64,000 nt of DNA from Quillaja saponaria (Eukaryota; Streptophyta; Magnoliopsida; Fabales; Quillajaceae), in contig CM055612.1 in assembly GCA_029379385.1 (NCBI GenBank), forward strand, positions 18,042,001 through 18,106,000, read 5' to 3'. Made by a program: the position numbers and the translations under genes. A model generated the notes under the pieces. The model was given only the letters and a program-made list of their open reading frames with translations. It had not been told where the DNA came from and ran no database searches. Each line of letters starts with the position of its first letter. Within the stretch, counting starts at the first letter, position 1. Positions 13,601 through 26,600 of this stretch are shown here, one piece after another.

Positions 13601-14330
13601 ATTTGAATCGAGGCATAATTGTAAGTTGGGCTGATTGAAATCACTTGTTTTGGCGAGTTTTCCACAGCTGAAATCTCCATGGCTTAACGATGGAAGCATA
13701 AAGGAGACCAATTCACCAATTGCTGCTTTCTTGCTATCGTGGAGATTATGTGGTTGCTCAATGTGGCTACAGACAGGAGCAGTACTGTTCACTTCAACTA
13801 GAAACACTTAAGAGCAGTCAATAATTGAGTTAAGAAAGGCAAACCACCATTAGGCTGGAAGGAAATTAGCAGGTCCATGCAGCTCCAAATTCTTCAAGCT
13901 CCAACAAAACCAAGAAGCAAGAAAGGGAAGAACACTGGCATTTTTGGAAGGAAAATAAAAAAACCAAGCTGCTAGAAGGAGGCTCTCTCGGCCAAATGAG
14001 AAGAAACCAAAGTAAAGGAGGAGAGACTAGAACAGTAGAGAAAACAAGGGAAGACAAGCTGCCAATAAATAAAATCGATGTAGTTAAAAAGAAAGAAGCA
14101 GCAATATTGGCCACATAGGCAAATAAGGTAAGGGAGAAAAGAAAATAAAAAAGAAAAAAAGTCAGATAGTCAAGTTTTAAGTAGGTGTTGTATATTAAGT
14201 CTTATAATATGTCTATATTTATATATATATACAAGAGTCCTTTTATTTTAATTCTAATTTGAGTAACATTTATTCACATAAGTCATGTACGAACATTTTA
14301 AAGCGTACATTACATTATCGGTTTATAAAA
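10644..14330 (-). repeat. 3' LTR of the LARD-like element (3.69 kb)
   Basis: It aligns with 17127-20092 at both ends and across long internal blocks, for example around 12235-12710 and 17466-17940, and the last 1.6 kb. It has about 1.26 kb (roughly 10975-12235) that the other LTR lacks, and lacks about 480 bp that the other has (17945-18425). The ancestral LTR was therefore probably over 4 kb. Short open frames inside (13571-13807, 13866-14114) recur in the partner LTR with changes and show no protein family. Confidence 0.9.
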
Positions 14331-15627
14331 TTTTCCTCCCCTTAAAAAAAAAATCGTCTCAAATTTCAATAACAAATTATATAGATAAATTATTTATCTA
14401 ATTTTGTCAAATAAATATGGATATTATTGTTTTATCATATTCTTAGATTCTCGAGGGGCTTCTGGTTCATCATAATGTTTCCAGAACAACGTTCATAAAC
14501 AGTACTACTATTTGTTTATCAAGTTCTCATCCTAAACCCCAATCCACGTTCAGAATCATAATACCTTATTTAAAATTCATATTGATGAATTAAATCAGAT
14601 AATTATATGAGTAAAATAAATTAGCTTCTATTTACTTTCAGTTTTGATTCATTTTCCTTGGTTAACCATAAAATTTAAATATGTAAACAAGATGTATAAA
14701 TATATTTTAAGACATGCAGGTTCTAAAGGTTAAATTAGTTGATTGAAAGACTTGAAATATCCATGACTTATTTTATTTGTATTACAATGGAGTCATCTAC
14801 GTAATATTGTTATACATCAAATACAACTTTCATGATACAAGATTTTTGCTACTACTATTACTGATATGCGATACTAATTTAATCATAGCATTATTGTATT
14901 TTTCTTATTTATGGCATGTTGATTATTTGTCAGTATATATTTAACTTACGATATATTTGAAAATTCTCATCTAAACGAGTAATTTATAGGAAACTGACAA
15001 TAGATTCTATTAAAAATTGGTAGTTTTTATCCTTTGAAATAATTTAATGAATCTAGTAAATCTTTTTAGGTGACCCCATTGACTATAAATAAAACCTTTA
15101 CTAGTTCATATAATAATTGGTTGTACACGAACTAGCAACACATACCATTTTTTTTTTAAAAAAAATTGATATCAGCAACGTAGTTTATTCAAGGATAGAC
15201 CCAAAGGAACGAAATGTTGAATTACATTGTACCCAACTCTATTGAGTTTATTATTTACTATTGTATTTTCCAATTATCTTTTCAATTAAGAAAAGAAAAG
15301 AAAATACCAAATACATCGTTGAAATTCTGTTATTCCCTTTGAAAGGATATTACTTCATAATTATATATAACTGGTTATATCTTTAACATGAATATTACTT
15401 TATTTATCATTAAAATTACCTGATACAGAATCAAGATCCAAATCAACTTTAAATTACTGATATATCTATATTTTATATTCATCAAGTATAATGATTATTT
15501 ATTTTATCTATACTTGTCCCTAATTTTATAATCGAGACTTACATCGTATTTCATAATTTAATACCATATTATAATAGTTAGTTAAGTTTGCGGTTGGTAC
15601 TTATTCTGATTATACATATATAAAATC

Positions 15628-15667
<40 letters not shown>

Positions 15668-17126
15668 TATTATTTATTCTAATGTACAATATTTATCGAT
15701 TTAATTTCTTTTACACTCATATTATTTATTGTCACCTTTCAATATACATATAGATACTCATTAATCTTACTAATTAAAATTTTCACGCTATCTCCAATTT
15801 AACGTCTTTACAGTTAACTTTCCTAATGTTAACATACTGGATTGTAACACTCTGTTAACAAATAATCGATACTACTGGAAGAGTTTTTTCCTTTGAATAA
15901 TAATAATGTAACTGATGTTACTAAAATAGGTTAAATTGGTATAAACTAAGTTAAATGAAAACATGAAAAATTCAATGGAAAACCTCGAATCTGTTAAAGA
16001 TGTTTTATAAATCTTAGGCTTAACTTTTCATTAGACTTCAAAACATACCCCCACTAAACCCAATGAATTTCAAACTTTATACACACTTATTCAAAATTCA
16101 TACTTGAAAATTTTAACACAAAGCTTATTTTTTCCTTTAAATATTTGCAAGACAACACAAAATATTTCACATGTTACTCCTTACTTCTTACTCTCACGAT
16201 TTATGACAATTAATGAAACATTAATAAATTCAAAAGGCATGACTAAGATCTTGTTATACGTAATTGGTTGCGGGAAATAATTTTCAGAACATTATTTCTT
16301 CTTGATCTAAATGATATTCCAAGTATAAGAAGAGTTTGAGTATTTATAATTGATCAAATAAATTACTAATATTGGAGAAAGGAGAAATTCAACTATTGTT
16401 AATCATCACACAATCAGAACGAATCATTCTTTTTTTTTAATTGATAAGTGTCTTATTTCCAAGATCCTATATTTATTATTGGAATTAGTTTGCAAGCCTG
16501 ACGTTGAAAAGGAAACTTTTCATGCCTCTTAGGATGAAGACTTGAGAGAACATATATGGACTACACGTGTATATACGTTTTCACGATCTATTTCACAGTA
16601 AAATAAATAGGTTTAAAGTGGCTTTCTGCAATAGCTCATGTAATCTACATAAGGTAGATCCTTTATTTCCTTTGTCCTCAATATTCTTATTTAAATCTTA
16701 AGTATAATAGTTTTACAAACAATTGCTTGTTTAGTTAAATTAAACTGAAGGGTTTGCCTCTTATGGATACTACTATTATAAAATTTAAGATTTCAACTAA
16801 ATTATTTATAGTTTTTACGACTTAATTTCTTATCAAAGACATCTAAAATCAGATTAACTCTTGATCGGAGCCAATATACTAATATCTCACACAATTAACA
16901 ACATGACCACTACGTATTATCATATCTAAACAAACATAAATGAATTCCACACTTATGTATGGTACAAGGGTAAGGGTAATAAACTAGAAAATCACAACTT
17001 GAAGTTTCAAGATGAATTAGAATGTATCACTAAGTCCACATATGCCCCGGGTAACGTACACAAACAAAGCAACAACATCCCATATTTGCAGGCACGGACC
17101 TCTAGACCCAAGCTTTTATACCAACT
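14331..17126 (-). other. Interior of the LARD-like element
   Basis: About 2.8 kb, strongly A/T-rich, with stops in all frames. I see no gag, protease, RT or integrase motif. A (TA)n microsatellite of about 30 bp lies at 15630-15661. The only functional landmarks are the polypurine tract at the left edge (14331-14345) and the primer site at the right edge. Confidence 0.8.
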
Positions 17127-18534
17127 TGTCACACCCCTCACGGAGGTATGACTGGCCGAAAGAATGGAGAACCAAACTTCCGTAACCTTGACTTCAAAAA
17201 CAAAAAACGAACACGACTCTTGACTTTGTAAAAGTAAATTTTATAAAACATGAGTTAACTAAAATAAATTAGTTTATTAGAACTTATAACAATTTATTAA
17301 AAATTTGTGACGATAGTTTCCCATAAAGTAGAACATGCCCCTATATAAGATAAACGCACATTCCTATTTTATACAACAACAACCACCACAACAAAGACAA
17401 CAAGGAGCTCCGCTTCGTTTCTCATCACAATAATAAATAACTAGACTGTTACGTTACATAAGACTAGTTATTTGAGCATAACTTTCTCTAGGAAAAGGAA
17501 ATCCAATTCCTTTTCTTGGATTTATTAATAGACAATTATATCTTTCTAGATAGGTATCATATGTATTATTTAGATGTGTATATTAGTACAGTTAATTATT
17601 TAAAGTTTACTCCTTTTTGGCATTTCACGATTTCCTTGGATACATGTTTATTTTCACTTACACACTTAAACAAATTTAATAGAACCAAGTTGAAACATTA
17701 ACTTTAGGAAGTTAGCTAGCTTTCTTATTTAGAAACTTTTCCTAAAATCAGTCTTGAACTCACTCGATTCTTCATACAAGCAAAAAAAACATAGCACTTG
17801 TAAAATTCCTGGTTGTTAATCTTTGATTCCGATATTTATAGAATTCTCATACTTGATAATTAAATTATGAAACTTTCCATTCTAGTATTTCAAGATGTTA
17901 GAAACAACTTTAATTGAGAGGTCCTAAGCTAATTCTAACCAGTCACCCCCGACGAAGTCTCAAAAACAGTCAAAATACTAAATTTCTGTAACTCATAAAA
18001 TCTGCACTACATTCTTTTCATTTACCACTCAACCTACATTTCCATCACTTTACCTACACTAATCACACTTTGTTCATACTCACCCCTCATTTCTCATACA
18101 ATCATCTTAAACTTAGTTTAATTATTCACAATGATCAAGAGCCTAAATTACACGATTTCATTAATTATTTATATAATTACCTTATATATCCTTTACTTTT
18201 AACCTCTATTCAAATTTACAAGGAAAAACACTAATCTAGAAAAAAACAAAGATTTGCTCGTGATTAAAGACTGAATTCTTAGACACCTCCACTATGTCTC
18301 TACTAGTAAACACAAATTGTAAGTCTCCTTATTAATCAATATCCCCATAGATCATTACTAATGAAATAAAAGTCATCGTGACTTAATGGATTGTAAGAGG
18401 GTATTTTCCAATCAACACTCTGGAAGCATTTTTATTTTTGTCTAGCATCTTTCTCTCACCATCCTATATGAGCCCTTAAAGCAAGCTATCGGTAATATTC
18501 ATTAATAGAAGACATGTTAATTGAAATTTGAAAG

Positions 18535-18582
<48 letters not shown>

Positions 18583-20092
18583 ATTATTATTATTATTTCC
18601 TGACAATCACATAGTAAAACTAAACCATCTTTGCCCTAATAAAGTAGTTGCACTTTAATCACATTTCAAGATTTAATCAAACATGATATTGTAAGAATCT
18701 TGCTAAATAAAAAAATGAACATAAATAAGAAACTATACTTCCTTACTGACTACAGTTAAGAGTAAATTAGCACCTCTCTTATACTTCACTTAAAATTATA
18801 TATACATACCTTTTATATTCAAAACCTACAAAGACCTCTCCTTTGTTTATAGATTAACTCATTCTGTACCCAATTAATCCATTTTGTAATATATTTATTC
18901 ACTTACTAAATGTGGTTATTTTGAAAATAAAGGAGATATGCCTAAGATTTGAAAATCGAAATAACTTACGTCTAATTCAGTTAAATCCAAGTCAGGTTAG
19001 GATAATTTACTCCTAACACTCAAGAATCACACTAAGTCACCTAACAACAACCTAATGAAAGTATTTAATAATATTCAGTCTGATTACTAGGCACCACCTT
19101 CTTATATATATTGAGTATACGTTCTTATCTACCCTCTGTCTTACCAACGCTACCTGTTGGGCAAAGCCATCATATTAGATATACCTATGTTTCTGCTCGC
19201 CTTTCCCACCATAACCCTTGATCATTGCACCAAACTCATTTCTAATCCTTGATATATTAGAGCCGCATCTACCGATCAAGCCGCCAATCATTGTTTCCGA
19301 TATCAGCATATCAAAATGACATAATCAGCTGAAGTTGAGTCAAGATATGGTTGAGGTGTTTGAATCGCCCTATAATTGTAAGTTGGGCTGATTGAAATCA
19401 CTTGTTTGGGTGAGTTTTCCACAACTGAAATCTCCATGGCCTAGAGATGGAAGCATAAAGGAGATCAACTCACCAATTGCTGCTGTCTTGCTGCCGTGGA
19501 GATTATGAGGCTACTCAAGGTGGCTATAGCCAGGAGCAGCACTGTTCACTCCAACTAGAAACACCTAAGAGCAGTCAATAATTGAGTTAAGAAAGGCAAA
19601 CCACCACTAGGCTAGAAGGAAATTAGCAGGTCCATACAACTCCAAATTCTTCAAGCTCCACCAAACCAAGAAGCAAGAAAGGGAAGAACGCTGGCATTTT
19701 TGGAAGGAAAAAAAAAAAAAAACCAAGCTGCTAGAAGGAGGCTCTCTCGGCCAAATAAGAAGAAACCAAAGTAGAGGAGGAGAGATTAGAACAATTGATA
19801 AAGCAAGGGAAACAATAAACAAAATCGGTGTAGCTAAAAAGAAGGAAGGAGCAATATTGGTCACATAAACAAATAAGGTAAAGGAAAGAAGGGAAAAAAA
19901 AAAGAAAAGTCAAATAGTAAAGTTTTAAGTATATGTTGTATATTAAGTCTTGTACTATGTCTATATATATATATATAAATATATACAAGAGTCTATTTAT
20001 TTTAATTCTAATTTAATTAACATTTATTCACATAGTCACATAAGTCATATACGAACATTTTAAAGCATACATTAAATTATTGGTTTATAACA
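17127..20092 (-). repeat. 5' LTR of the LARD-like element (2.97 kb)
   Basis: Partner of 10644-14330, bounded by TGTCACACCC at left and TTTATAACA at right, followed by the TTTTA target duplication. It contains a (TA)n/(TTA)n microsatellite at about 18538-18597. It lacks the 10975-12235 block of the other LTR. Confidence 0.9.
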
Positions 20093-20119
20093 TTTTACAT
20101 GTTTCTTTGGAAAAACTCT

Positions 20120-20820
20120 TTAACGGTCATTTCTTCCTTTCTTAAAGTTGGTCTTTGGGCTCCACTTGTGTCTAGAGTTGTCTTTGCTAAAATTGTGTGT
20201 TTTCTTTTCTTAAGAACATAATAGGCTTCCATTATTTTCTCCTTGTAGTGCTCAGTTTCTCATCTCAATTTTCGCTCTTCTTCTAGAATTAATAAGCCTC
20301 GAAATGTGTCCATAGATAGTCTACTTTGGCCATAAGTGAAGATGTGACAACATGATCCCATGACCTTGGTAAACTATTTAAGACGGTGGAAACTTGTAAC
20401 TTATCATCTATTGGATGTCCTATGTTTGATAAATCGCGTGCAACCAACTCCATGTTATGGCTATGACTACTCACGTTGTCTTTGTCAGACATCCTCATGC
20501 TATGATATTTCTTAGTTAATAATTAGATATAAGTTTCTGAAGTTGCCTGATATTTATGTTCCAAAGCTTTCATTAATTCTTTTGCACTTTTATAATGCTC
20601 GTATAGTAGAATTAAATCATCACTCATATGATTTAGGATTGTTGCTTGTGTCATAATCTTTTAGATTTGGTCCGTTAGGCTTTTCCTTAATTAATGAATA
20701 TTGTGTTCTTTCGTGCATAAGCAAATAGGAGATTCTTATTTTTTATATTCTATAATTTGCTCCATTTAATTTCTCAATTTTGAGAAGATTATGAGATGGA
20801 CCTTTTGTCCCCATTTTATT
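20120..20820 (-). pseudogene. copia gag (UBN2-type) remnant
   Basis: Read leftward from about 20817: MGTKGPSHNLLKIEKLNGANY begins the capsid. After frame changes come ELMKALEHKYQATSETYI, KYHSMRMSDKDNV and VSTVLNSLPRSWDHVV, the usual central motifs of copia gag. It continues as FSKETCK to the nested insertion and resumes as LCFDCEKKGHYGK at 10640. Stops and a frameshift lie between the first and second blocks. In active relatives this forms the virus-like particle; here it is split by 9.4 kb. Confidence 0.85.
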
Positions 20821-20946
20821 TATCAACTAAAACAAAATTACTAAACATATATATATATATATTAATATTATTGGAAAATATAAACAAATACTATTATGGC
20901 ATAATTAATCCCTAATATTAAACACACTAATGTTACATAAATACTA

Positions 20947-21950
20947 TGTACTTCCAAAAAAAAAAAATATAATAATTCTAATAAATAAAATTAAATAAGA
21001 ACTAATTAAATAAATAGTAAAATGCTTCACTCGAAATGTTTCACTAACGTCGATTGAAATTCTTGTGATGCTTCCAATGATAATTCTTCGATTCAAAGCA
21101 CTTACTATTTGTTTGATACTCCCTCCAGGCGGTGAAAACAAAATCTATCCAAGTCCGATCATGCCAATTTGGTATTGAGCCTTGATATTGGCTTTTTGAT
21201 GATCCACCCTTTTTAAATTTACAAAACTTAATATTATGTTTAGGCTTAAAAAATTTGGATTTTCTATTTTCGAAATTGGGTTTCTGTAATTGGGCTTGTG
21301 GAGAATTAGAGAATTTGGTTTTTGACATGGGTTGGGTTTGGATTTGGGCCTGCCTTTTAAAATTTTTGGGTCTGATTTGGTTGTTGGGCTGAAGTGGATC
21401 ATTGGTCAAAAAATAACCCAATTTGCTGTCTACTTTTTCTTTTCCTTTTTCAAATCCAGCATCTTCTCTCTTGTGAACAGCCGTGAACCTCCGGAACGGA
21501 GGGACATAACAGCAGTTGGTTTTTGAAGCAGTAGGCTTGATTAGATGGCAAAACATAACCCAGTTTGCTTTCCCCTTCTTCTTTCCAGTATAGTTTACTT
21601 TCTTCTTCTCCTTTCCCGTTTCCAAATCCAACAACTCTTTTTTCATGAACAGCAGTGATGTTTTGCGATTCCGATGCCTCAACATGCTGCAATGACTGCG
21701 TTTGGCAACAGTTCAAGTTTCCAATGATGGTGATTTGATTAGAGGGTTGAGATGAAGAATTCAAAGATTCAATGGCTTCGGTATTTGATTCGGCATCAAG
21801 TGGTGGATTTGGGATGTTGGTCTCCGAAATGACAACCAAATTTTCTTCCTTGTCTTGTTCGAACCAAAGACGATTGTAACACCCTTCTTTGTATTCTGAC
21901 GGGTCAGATTCATGTGAGCATTCAGAGGGATCAGATTCAATTGCAACTGC
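20947..21950 (-). other. Unassigned open region between copia LTR and gag
   Basis: Between the primer site (22340) and gag (20820) lies about 1.5 kb, long for a copia leader. On the minus strand it holds a 213-codon open frame (21685-21044), rich in Lys, Ser, Pro, Gln and Asn, overlapping a 129-codon frame (21839-21450). Within the first frame two stretches look like diverged repeats of each other (GKEKKKVNY..ANWVMFCHL and GKEKVDSKLGYFLTNDP). No domain is recognisable. It could be a lineage-specific leader, a captured host fragment or chance. Confidence 0.4.
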
Positions 21951-22340
21951 AGAGATCCTTTCCGGTGATGATGGCGGGTATTTCTGAGTTTTTAATTTCT
22001 ATAAAATCTAATGGTTTTTTTTTTTTTTTTTAATGTTGAGAACTTGGGGTTGTTGTCTCTAGATTCCAATTGGTTCCCTAGGCATGTTCGAACTGCAAAT
22101 TGATGATAAATTATGTGTTTGTGTTTTATAAATATTCAATGAGTAGAGAGGGTTACAATCAGTGGTTGATTAGGGTAATTTTAATATTCAATATTGATTT
22201 TGTTATCTTGAATTTCCAGCAATCCTAAATTGAAAATTTCTTGCAATAATAAATAGAATCGTTGAGATAGATGTCAATTGGAGGCAAGCCTCCTTTTTGA
22301 ATTGCGAAAGTTAGGTTCCATAACCTGTCTATGATACTAA

Positions 22341-22694
22341 CGAAAGTTCAAGATGAATACAAAATATAATAGATATTGAAAATGATTTGACGTTCGGCTG
22401 TTTATCACATAGGAGAGAGAGAGAATATATAAAGTTAAATATTGTATATAAGTTAAAAAGTAGTTTAATTGATTATCTTGGTCTATTTATACTTTACCAA
22501 GAGAGACACATGACTCATTCCAAGAGTCATAGGGTCATAGGACATGACTCTGCCTAAGTTTGTATCTCTTTATTATTAAGAAGACATATATGTCTTTACA
22601 TATCACACCCTATGAGTATAGGTACTAGAGGAATGTTGGTAAATATTAATCCTTATACTAGTATGGTGTGACCACTAATAAAAATAGGCTTACA
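22341..22694 (-). repeat. 5' LTR of the copia element
   Basis: Pairs with 6343-6710. On the minus strand it runs from TGTAAGCCTATT to CTTTCG (terminal CA decayed to CG), followed by the degenerate tRNA-Met primer site at about 22322-22340. Confidence 0.92.
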
Positions 22695-23615
22695 AGTTAT
22701 TTACATTGTGAAAGTGGGAATGCTTCCAATGGAATTCGTTGATTTGAGTCTATATGCACATTTTTTTTAAAAAAACAATGAGAATTAAGACTTTAAATTT
22801 GAGATTTAAAAAATGAAATCCCTCAATTGGTTGAGTTAATATTCACATGATTTTTTATCTACACGTCTAGCATTCATTTTATTCACCCTCTTCAAAATAA
22901 CTTGTGAACTAGTACCATTGGGTTTCGCTCTCTCTCTCTCAGTTTAACGAACACATCTAGATTAAAAATTGAACTAAAAAAGTTGAATCGCTGTGAACCT
23001 AATTTAAAATAGTTGAATCCTTGAAAAACCAATTAAAGAAACCTATGGTAGAAGTAAAATAAGTACAACAGAATAGCCAAATAAACACAATAATTATGCA
23101 AAGTCATTATTAGAAAAAACTCTAGTACAAGGATGTTATTTACCAAAAAAAAAAAAAAAACTCTGCAGGGACGTCAACTTGTAATATTTCAACAGAAGAG
23201 ACACCAATACAAAATTTAGTATTAGTCATAAAAGAAGCTGCTGCAATAAGTCATTTTCTTTTTGTTAGCACACTAACAACAAAAGATTCTGCATCTGGTT
23301 TAGTGGGTTGGTCAAGTGGAAAACAAATTCAAGAAACATTCTCCAACATATTGAGAGTTTGAGTCTATTTTGATTGCAGCCGCTAGTTTGTGGTAAAACT
23401 ATGTTATTTTAAAAATAATAATTCGTGACAGACAACATTCATATTGTTCAAATAGAGTACTCATGCAAAATAGTTTACGATCCCAAATCAACTATAGAAT
23501 TGCATTGGAATAGCAATTGAAGAATCTGTCAATTAATATTGTACTAGATAGTCTCTAGTTCACCGTTGAGAATGAAATAAAATGGAACTAGCTTTGTGAT
23601 GGAATAGCGAGAATA
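22695..23615. other. CPT segment B resumed, then featureless DNA
   Basis: From 22700 to about 22935 the sequence matches the far right of segment A (63800-64000): GGGAATG..TCCAATGGA, TTGATT.., ATGCACATT/ACGCACATT, AACCCTCTTC/CACCCTCTTC, ACTAGTACCATTGGG/ACTAATACTATGGGA. From there to 23615 I see only A/T-rich sequence with no gene or repeat that I can name. Confidence 0.7.
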
Positions 23616-26600
23616 TACTACATCAAATTTGACTTACAACAATGATAAAAAAAAAAATGTGGCTACAAATAAAAAAAGTGTTGCAAAAAGATATGGCAGT
23701 GGTTTTGCAAGGGATTCTGGCCCTTGACAATAACCTTGTTGCCTAAAAGTATCAGCAATAGTTTTTTTTTCACCATGGTAACAGTTATTCAAATTTTCCT
23801 TCAACGTTTAGTAAAGCATTGCATATACCATTTTCGGTAATGGTTTTCGTAATAAAAAAGACAACAGTTTTAATATGTATAGGCAACACTTTGTTTGGTT
23901 TTATGCAACATTTTCATTACATATAAGGCAACACTTTTATGTGAATAAGCAACATTTCTTTTGTTTGCTTTAGACAACGGTTTTGTAAGTATATGCAATG
24001 CTCTTTTATTTAGCAACAATAAAAAATCATTGCTTAAAAATTTTAATATTAAAGAAAAAATAATATGTAAATCATTCTCTTATAAATTCAAATTTAAAAA
24101 ATTTTATTTTATTTTATTTCAATCCTAATATTAAGTCATTATTACATAAGTTATCTCTAAAGAAACTATTCTACCTTATATATCCCTCCCTCTCCCTCAT
24201 ACTCCTCAACTCATAAAAATGTTCTCACTTTTCCGAAGTTCTTACACCTTATATACACAGAGGCTCTATCAACTCATGAAACAACTCATGAAAGTGTGTT
24301 CTTGCATCTTATATATAGAAAGATAGCTTTATCAATGCATTTAGGAAAGGTATCCTGCTCTTCTCCATTCCTTGCTTTTCAACTCTTCAAACTCTAAGCT
24401 TTTCTCATCTATGTCATTTAATCCACAAAAAAGAAAGTAAATTAATACAAGAGACTGTTTTCAAGAATGAAGGGTGCTTTTAGTATCTGATATTTTTTTC
24501 TCGAAAATACCCCAAATGCAGCAATAACAAGTACATGATAATGATGCATAAATACAAAAACACGGCCTTTTTTATAAGCAGTACTAAAACATGTCCTTTA
24601 GCTTCACCAAGCCTCCCAGCCAAAGAAAAATCAAAATTTACAAATTTGCAACGCATGAATTCAAAATATAAATACCCAAGACAACAAGAAAATGTGCAAC
24701 AAAATCATGACAAAATATGCTTCAAAATGTAAGCATCTTTCAACAATAATATGTAATAATTGCAAATACCAAGCAAGAAGAGATACAAAAAAGGAGCAAC
24801 ATATCAAATATTTGCAAGGCTCAAGTTACAATTTCTATACCACAGACAAGTAAATGCCACCAAGAGTACATACTGAACTTGAAGTCTTGAAAAGGTACCT
24901 CACTTTTATATTAACCAAAAAAAAGAAAAAAAAGTTATTTCATTTTTATAAAAATTGCTTCATTTACAAGTCAAATGCAGAATAATTAATTCATTGTTAA
25001 CAAACAAAAGAAGCAGCATGTCAATTTCAAATTAAGGAATAGTATATACTCAGTTAATCATTAGTCATCACTACCTACCTGTTTTGTGTCATCCCTAAAT
25101 AAACGCAGAAGCAGCAAGGGCATGTACATAAGAAATTTTTTTAGAAACATTATCAGACGTATGCATTTCAAAATAAAGTACGGTGGTCACAAATGTATAA
25201 AGTCTAAGCCATCTAGCAAGAGAAGTAGAGAACTACGTAGATTCTGTACTATATGGAGGTAAAGCCAACTTTGTAGATTCACCCATAGGATAATATTAAA
25301 GCTCTATTTAGGTGCAGAAAATATTTTTTTCTATATGTAATTTTACATATACTTATAAGAGTCTCCTTGTATTCTGTCTAACAAGGGCACCAACAAAAAC
25401 TGTGGCATGTTTCTCAATAACAACACCATCAAGCAGAAGTTTTTTTAAATGTGTTCACGAGAGCACGATCAGTTGGCACTATACAAGAAAGATGGACAGG
25501 AAAAAAAAAAAAATACAGAAGTGAACTATTAAGTGGAATAAGAGAAAGTCAACAAAGCCAAAGCCTTAAATGTAATATAATAAGAGTAAAAAGAAAAAAA
25601 ACAAATTAGCACATGATTCCTTTTACTGAATACTCTATGTTCATAGGGGGAGAATATTATGCTATAAGGAAAAAAAAAAAAAAAACCAAACTATTATCGG
25701 GGAACAAACCCTACTCTTACCATAACATTACTTTACACTCTTTTCATAAGCAATACACAACTGTATTTATTTATTCATTAACTTATATATAGACATCAAA
25801 AAGCAATCAAGAAAAAGAACAATTACAGTCTAAGACTTCCTTAAAATTTCAAATTTCTAAACCTCCCATGTGTCTAATATTTTTACCTTATTTTGCAAGA
25901 TCCAAAATGAATCTTTAGGGAAAAAAAAAAAAAAAAACCTTCAAGCCTTCATGCAGAGCCACAGTCAGATCTTAGGAAGAATTAGACCCACCCCGGCGGC
26001 CATGGTGGCTTGAGCAAATGAGAAACTGAGAGGTGCATCATAACGCTCTGAGTTAATGGTTGTCATAGAATGAATGGAAGGAAAAAGTATTTGGCAGGAA
26101 AACTCTAATCAGAAAAATATTTGATTTATTTGCAACTGATTAACACCAATCGATTGATAATATTTGAACTTTGCTTAGTCTAAAAAAATGAATCAAATAC
26201 CAAAATCAAAACTTCAATATAAAGAGGTTGCCAAAAACATAATATATACTTCGACAAATAACAGTGGAGAAAAGAAAGGACTAAAGCACGGATTCCTTAA
26301 GATTTAAGATTTGAATTCTAAATGAACCCAAATGATCCATATAAAAAAAGAATGTAATACCTTCTCTGAGCATCAGTGCCCCAAATCCTAATATGACGGT
26401 CATACAATGCAGTCTCCTGCGCCGTCAACTCCTCCCCGTCCATACCTGACTACAACTTGTTCAACAAGATTTCTACTTTTGACAACACCCACTAAAAAAC
26501 CCTAGAAAATTTCAATACAGCAATGACAACCTCACAATTTGCTTTGCTGAGAATTGTGAAGGCAAACACAAAGTCGTGCTATGCAGTAAATTCGTGCTGA

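Larger units (their letters stand above)
10644..20092 (-). mobile_element. Non-coding LTR retrotransposon (LARD-like) nested in copia
   Basis: It interrupts the copia gag immediately before the zinc knuckle. The target duplication is TTTTA (10639-10643 and 20093-20097). LTRs are 10644-14330 and 17127-20092; both start TGTCACACCC, the right one ends ACA and the left has a decayed AAA. Orientation is minus: the polypurine tract AAGGGGAGGAAAA abuts the left LTR, and a degenerate tRNA-Met primer site (TTGGTATAAAAGCTTGGGTC on the minus strand) abuts the right LTR at about 17102-17126. The 2.8-kb interior has no recognisable gag or pol, so it would need enzymes from another element. Confidence 0.93.
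6343..22694 (-). mobile_element. LTR retrotransposon, Ty1/copia, full span with nested insert
   Basis: This is a minus-strand copia element inserted in CPT segment B. LTR-like ends lie at 6343-6710 and 22341-22694, both ending in CA on the plus strand. The 5-bp target duplication is AGTTA (6338-6342 and 22695-22699). The primer site follows the right LTR on the minus strand (TTAGTATCATAGACAGG, a degenerate TGGTATCAGAGC, matching initiator tRNA-Met). The polypurine tract AAGCAGGAGA abuts the left LTR. Gag lies near 20.8-20.1 kb and pol at 10.64-7.36 kb. A second LTR element sits between them (10644-20092). Without it the element is about 6.9 kb. Stops make it non-autonomous now. Confidence 0.95.

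Noticed and set aside
13866..14114. Hydrophobic 82-codon frame in the long LTR, repeated at 19607-19864
   Set aside because: Both copies are LTR sequence on the strand of the element. The frame length and sequence drift between the two LTRs, and no gene family fits.
15630..15661. CRISPR-like or other repeat array
   Set aside because: A plain TA microsatellite. No spacer-repeat structure anywhere in the window.
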